This document shows, piece by piece, positions 61,186 through 64,000 of a stretch of 64,000 bases of DNA. The notes under the pieces are model-generated. The model was not told the origin of the DNA and did not search any database. It saw only the letters and a program-made list of their open reading frames with translations. A program made the position numbers and the translations under genes. Origin of the DNA: DASTSN01 sp035760665 (GTDB lineage: Bacteria; Bacteroidota; Bacteroidia; Chitinophagales; Chitinophagaceae); NCBI GenBank assembly GCA_035760665.1, contig DASTSN010000042.1, positions 56,925 through 120,924 on the forward strand, given 5' to 3'. Position 1 is the first letter of the stretch, and each line of letters begins with the position of its first letter.

Positions 61186-62583
61186 TTATAGTTTACCGAC
61201 CATTTTTTCCGGAACTACCCATTCGTCAAATTGTTCGGCAGTTACATATCCCAGTTTGATGGCCATTTCTTTCAATGTTGTTCCTTCTTTATGAGCCTTT
61301 TGGGCAATTTCCGCTGCTTTGTAGTAACCGATTTTTGTGTTAAGCGCGGTTACCAGCATCAGCGAGTTGTCAACGTGCTTTTTGATATTGGCTTCGATGG
61401 GGGCAATGCCCACAGCACATTTGTCGTTGAAAGAAACGCAGCCATCGCCAATAAGTCGGGCACTGTGCAGGAAATTATAAATCATCACTGGTTTGAAAAC
61501 ATTCAGTTCGAAATGGCCGGTGGCGCCGCCAATGTTGATGGCAACATCATTTCCCAAAACCTGTGCAGCAATCATGGTCAGCGCTTCACACTGTGTCGGG
61601 TTCACTTTGCCCGGCATGATAGAAGATCCCGGTTCATTATCCGGAATAAATATTTCCCCGATACCACTCCTGGGACCGCTGGAAAGCATGCGGATATCGT
61701 TGGCAATTTTCATTAAACTCACCGCCACTGTTTTTAATGCGCCATGCGCTTCCACAATAGCGTCATGTGCTGCAAGCGCTTCAAATTTATTTTCAGCACT
61801 CACAAAGGGCAGTCCTGTAAGGCTGGCAATGTGTTTTGCTACATTGTCTGCATAGTTGGGCGGTGTGTTGATGCCGGTGCCAACTGCTGTGCCGCCAAGA
61901 GCCAGTTCGCTTAGGTGTGCCAGTGTGTTTTTGATGGCTTTTAAACCATGGTCGAGTTGCGAAACATAGCCGCTGAATTCCTGCCCCAGTGTTAAAGGAG
62001 TGGCATCCATAAAATGCGTACGCCCTATTTTCACAACATTCATGAATTGTTTGCTTTTTGCAGCAAGTGTAGTCCGTAGTTTCTCGATACCCGGGATTGT
62101 TGTTTCCACCAGTATCTTATAAGCTGCAATGTGCATGGCAGTGGGAAAGGTGTCGTTGCTGGATTGAGATTTGTTTACGTCGTCATTCGGATGCAGAATT
62201 TTTTCTTTGTCGGTCAACTGCCCGCCGTTTAATACATGCCCCCGGTAAGCCACCACCTCGTTCACATTCATATTGCTTTGTGTGCCGCTTCCTGTTTGCC
62301 AAACCACTAATGGGAAATATGCGTCAAGCTTACCTTCCAGAATTTCATCACATACTTTACCAATCAGGTCGCATTTTTCTTTGGGTAAAACGCCGGCTTC
62401 AAAGTTGGTGAGAGCTGCTGCTTTTTTGAGGTAAGCAAAGGCGCGGATGATTTCCTTTGGCATTTTATTAATGTCCTGCGCTATTTTAAAATTATCAACA
62501 CTGCGCTGGGTTTGTGCGCCGTAATAAGCATCTGCTGGTACTTTTACTTCACCCATGGTATCTTTTTCTATTCTGTATTCCAT
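61186..62583 (-). CDS. fumC: Class II fumarate hydratase
   Basis: 465 residues; reversibly hydrates fumarate to malate in the citric acid cycle, with no iron-sulfur cluster. The superfamily signature GSSIMPGKVNPTQCE holds the catalytic Ser loop; SGTQSNMNVNEVVA and SQSSNDTFPTAMHIA are the other two conserved regions. Start at MEYRIEKDTMGEV. It is divergent from the GH35 gene. Confidence 0.97.
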   Translation of the reverse strand: MEYRIEKDTMGEVKVPADAYYGAQTQRSVDNFKIAQDINKMPKEIIRAFAYLKKAAALTNFEAGVLPKEKCDLIGKVCDEILEGKLDAYFPLVVWQTGSGTQSNMNVNEVVAYRGHVLNGGQLTDKEKILHPNDDVNKSQSSNDTFPTAMHIAAYKILVETTIPGIEKLRTTLAAKSKQFMNVVKIGRTHFMDATPLTLGQEFSGYVSQLDHGLKAIKNTLAHLSELALGGTAVGTGINTPPNYADNVAKHIASLTGLPFVSAENKFEALAAHDAIVEAHGALKTVAVSLMKIANDIRMLSSGPRSGIGEIFIPDNEPGSSIMPGKVNPTQCEALTMIAAQVLGNDVAINIGGATGHFELNVFKPVMIYNFLHSARLIGDGCVSFNDKCAVGIAPIEANIKKHVDNSLMLVTALNTKIGYYKAAEIAQKAHKEGTTLKEMAIKLGYVTAEQFDEWVVPEKMVGKL

Positions 62584-62624
62584 ATTACCTGGTTTAATTA
62601 TTCAAAAATCTAAAGTGGAGGCTG

Positions 62625-62632
62625 CAAAGGTA
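62625..62632 (-). promoter_or_regulatory. Putative -7 element of fumC
   Basis: TACCTTTG on minus fits TAnnTTTG, 41 bases before the fumC ATG. The remaining bases of the divergent gap contain two TTGCAA copies (62673-62678 and 62681-62686), of unknown meaning. Confidence 0.4.
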
Positions 62633-62767
62633 AAAGAATTGAAGAATCAGGAATATGATTACACAGACAGCCTTGCAATTTTGCAATCGATTGTTCTTTT
62701 TTATGCTAAAATCAACGTAACAGGAGCAGATGTCCTATTTTTAAAATCAGTTAGAGAAATCATGTAT

Positions 62768-64000
62768 ATGAAAAGAATCCTGGCTTTGCTGCTCCTGGGT
62801 ATTTCCACAACGGCCTGTTTTGCACAGGCTAAACATCTTTTTTCGTTTCAGAAAGATCAGTTCCTGCTCGACGGAAAACCTGTTCAGCTAATCAGTGGTG
62901 AAATGCATCCTGCCCGTATTCCCAGGGAATACTGGCGTCACCGTATCCGGATGGCTAAGGCGATGGGCTGTAATACCATTGCCGTTTATATTTTTTGGAA
63001 TTACCAGGAATCCCAACCCGGTGTGTTTGACTTTACGTCCGGGAATCATGATATAGCCTCCTTTATAAAAATTTGCCAGCAGGAAAATATGTGGGTGTTG
63101 CTCAGGCCGGGTCCATATGTATGTGCGGAGTGGGATTTTGGCGGATTGCCTTCTTACCTGCTTAAAATACCCGATATCAAAATCCGCTGCCGCGATCCAC
63201 GCTACATGACAGCCGTGAAGCGATACATCAGCAGGCTGGCAAAAGAAGTGACGCCCTTACTTTGCACCAATGGCGGCCCGGTACTAATGCTGCAAATCGA
63301 AAATGAGTATGGTAGTTATGGTAACGATAAACAGTACCTGGAAGAACTGCGGCAGGCGTGGCTGGCAAATGGAGTGAATGTTCCTTTTTATACAGCCGAT
63401 GGCCCCACAGCCTTTATGCTTGAAGCTGGCAATATCGATGGGGCTGCCATTGGGCTTGACAGTGGCAGCAGTGAAGCGGATTTTGAGCAGGCTGAAAAAA
63501 GAAACCCCGATGTGCCGTCATTTAGCAGCGAAACCTATCCCGGCTGGCTAACGCACTGGGGTGAAAAATTCGCCCGGCCGGATACCAATGATTTAAAAAA
63601 GGACGTTGAATTTTTATTAAAAAATAAAAAATCGTTTAACCTGTACGTGGTGCATGGCGGAACAAATTTTGGTTTTACAGCTGGCGCAAATGCATTTTCG
63701 CCAGTGCAATACCAGCCAGATATTACCAGTTACGATTACGATGCGCCTGTTAACGAGCAGGGACAACCGACTGCAAAATATTTCATGCTGCGCAGGCTGA
63801 TCGCATCATATATCAATCATCAGTTACCACCGGTGCCCGCTCCTGTGAAGGCCATCACTATCCCACCCATTGCAATGAAAAAAACGAGTGCTATCTGGAA
63901 TCATCTGCCTGCAGCAAAATGGTCACCACAGCCCAAACCAATGGAAGCGTATGATCAAAACCAGGGATTGATTTTGTACAAAACAAAACTGGTGGGCCAT
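62768..64000 (+). CDS. Glycoside hydrolase family 35 beta-galactosidase, C-terminus beyond the window
   Basis: 411 codons are visible and the frame is open at the window edge. A signal peptide (MKRILALLLLGISTTACFA) precedes the GH35 barrel: LISGEMHPARIPREYWRHRI, GCNTIAVYIFWNYQESQPG, LLRPGPYVCAEWDFGGLPSYL. The acid/base Glu lies in MLQIENEYGSYG and the nucleophile Glu in FSSETYPGWLTHWGE. It removes terminal beta-galactosyl residues, presumably from plant or other polysaccharides in the periplasm. An ATG two codons upstream (62762) is an alternative start. Confidence 0.92.
   Translation, partial: MKRILALLLLGISTTACFAQAKHLFSFQKDQFLLDGKPVQLISGEMHPARIPREYWRHRIRMAKAMGCNTIAVYIFWNYQESQPGVFDFTSGNHDIASFIKICQQENMWVLLRPGPYVCAEWDFGGLPSYLLKIPDIKIRCRDPRYMTAVKRYISRLAKEVTPLLCTNGGPVLMLQIENEYGSYGNDKQYLEELRQAWLANGVNVPFYTADGPTAFMLEAGNIDGAAIGLDSGSSEADFEQAEKRNPDVPSFSSETYPGWLTHWGEKFARPDTNDLKKDVEFLLKNKKSFNLYVVHGGTNFGFTAGANAFSPVQYQPDITSYDYDAPVNEQGQPTAKYFMLRRLIASYINHQLPPVPAPVKAITIPPIAMKKTSAIWNHLPAAKWSPQPKPMEAYDQNQGLILYKTKLVGH

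Noticed and set aside
1..64000. tRNA, rRNA, CRISPR, prophage or insertion sequence
   Set aside because: I looked in the gaps for clover-leaf ends, repeat-spacer arrays, integrases and transposases and saw none; a tRNAscan-SE or CRISPR search would settle it.

Overview
The window looks like a stretch of chromosome from a member of the Bacteroidota, most likely family Chitinophagaceae or a close relative; the genus cannot be fixed from sequence alone. Four things point there: secreted proteins with type IX secretion (T9SS) C-terminal sorting domains, the gliding genes gldF and gldG, a fused MurF-alanine racemase with TonB-dependent receptors, and many starts preceded by the Bacteroidota -7 promoter element TAnnTTTG rather than a Shine-Dalgarno sequence. 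I saw no tRNA, rRNA, CRISPR array, insertion sequence or phage gene.

Layout. 1-8.7 kb: housekeeping and mixed genes (glutamine amidotransferase, small DMT transporter, ruvB, orphan response regulator, orphan GroES-like protein, HerA-like ATPase, a receiver domain without its phospho-acceptor, recQ). 8.7-16.4 kb: copper handling, with a CopA-type exporter, an OprC-like TonB-dependent receptor carrying the CxxxM and HxM copper ligands, a Met/His-rich lipoprotein and a small Cys-rich membrane protein; tsaE and alanine dehydrogenase sit between them. 16.5-21.3 kb: a TetR-controlled EmrAB-TolC type efflux operon whose promoter overlaps two copies of AAACATTTGTTT. 21.3-25.9 kb: lpxA with an ABC ATPase, then an AraC regulator and a decayed siderophore-uptake locus (receptor with a nonsense codon, a frameshift and an internal deletion, followed by a PepSY-protein remnant).

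25.9-38.0 kb: a nearly complete heme pathway. An eight-gene operon hemA-C-D-E-F-B-yciI-hemL is divergent from hemH-hemJ; an exported truncated globin and hemN follow. Together these lead from glutamyl-tRNA to protoheme with both aerobic and oxygen-independent coproporphyrinogen oxidation. 38.2-46.2 kb: ileS (a variant with GIHH in place of HIGH), a DksA-like protein with a histone H1-like tail, a YcxB-like protein, an acetyltransferase, acpP-fabF and rnc. 46.2-49.2 kb: two tandem paralogous G8/T9SS secreted proteins that share promoter and 5' leader, with evidence for a conserved RNA fold. 49.2-64 kb: methylmalonyl-CoA epimerase, cysteine desulfurase and an IscA-type protein, gldFG, TerC, murF-alr, lspA, a large T9SS surface protein, fumC, and the start of a GH35 beta-galactosidase cut by the window edge.

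Most of the window is ordinary core genome. The least explained signal is the leader RNA shared by the two tandem secreted-protein genes. Other points worth checking are the OprC-like copper receptor, the GIHH isoleucyl-tRNA synthetase, the terminator-like hairpin just before lpxA, and the decayed siderophore locus.
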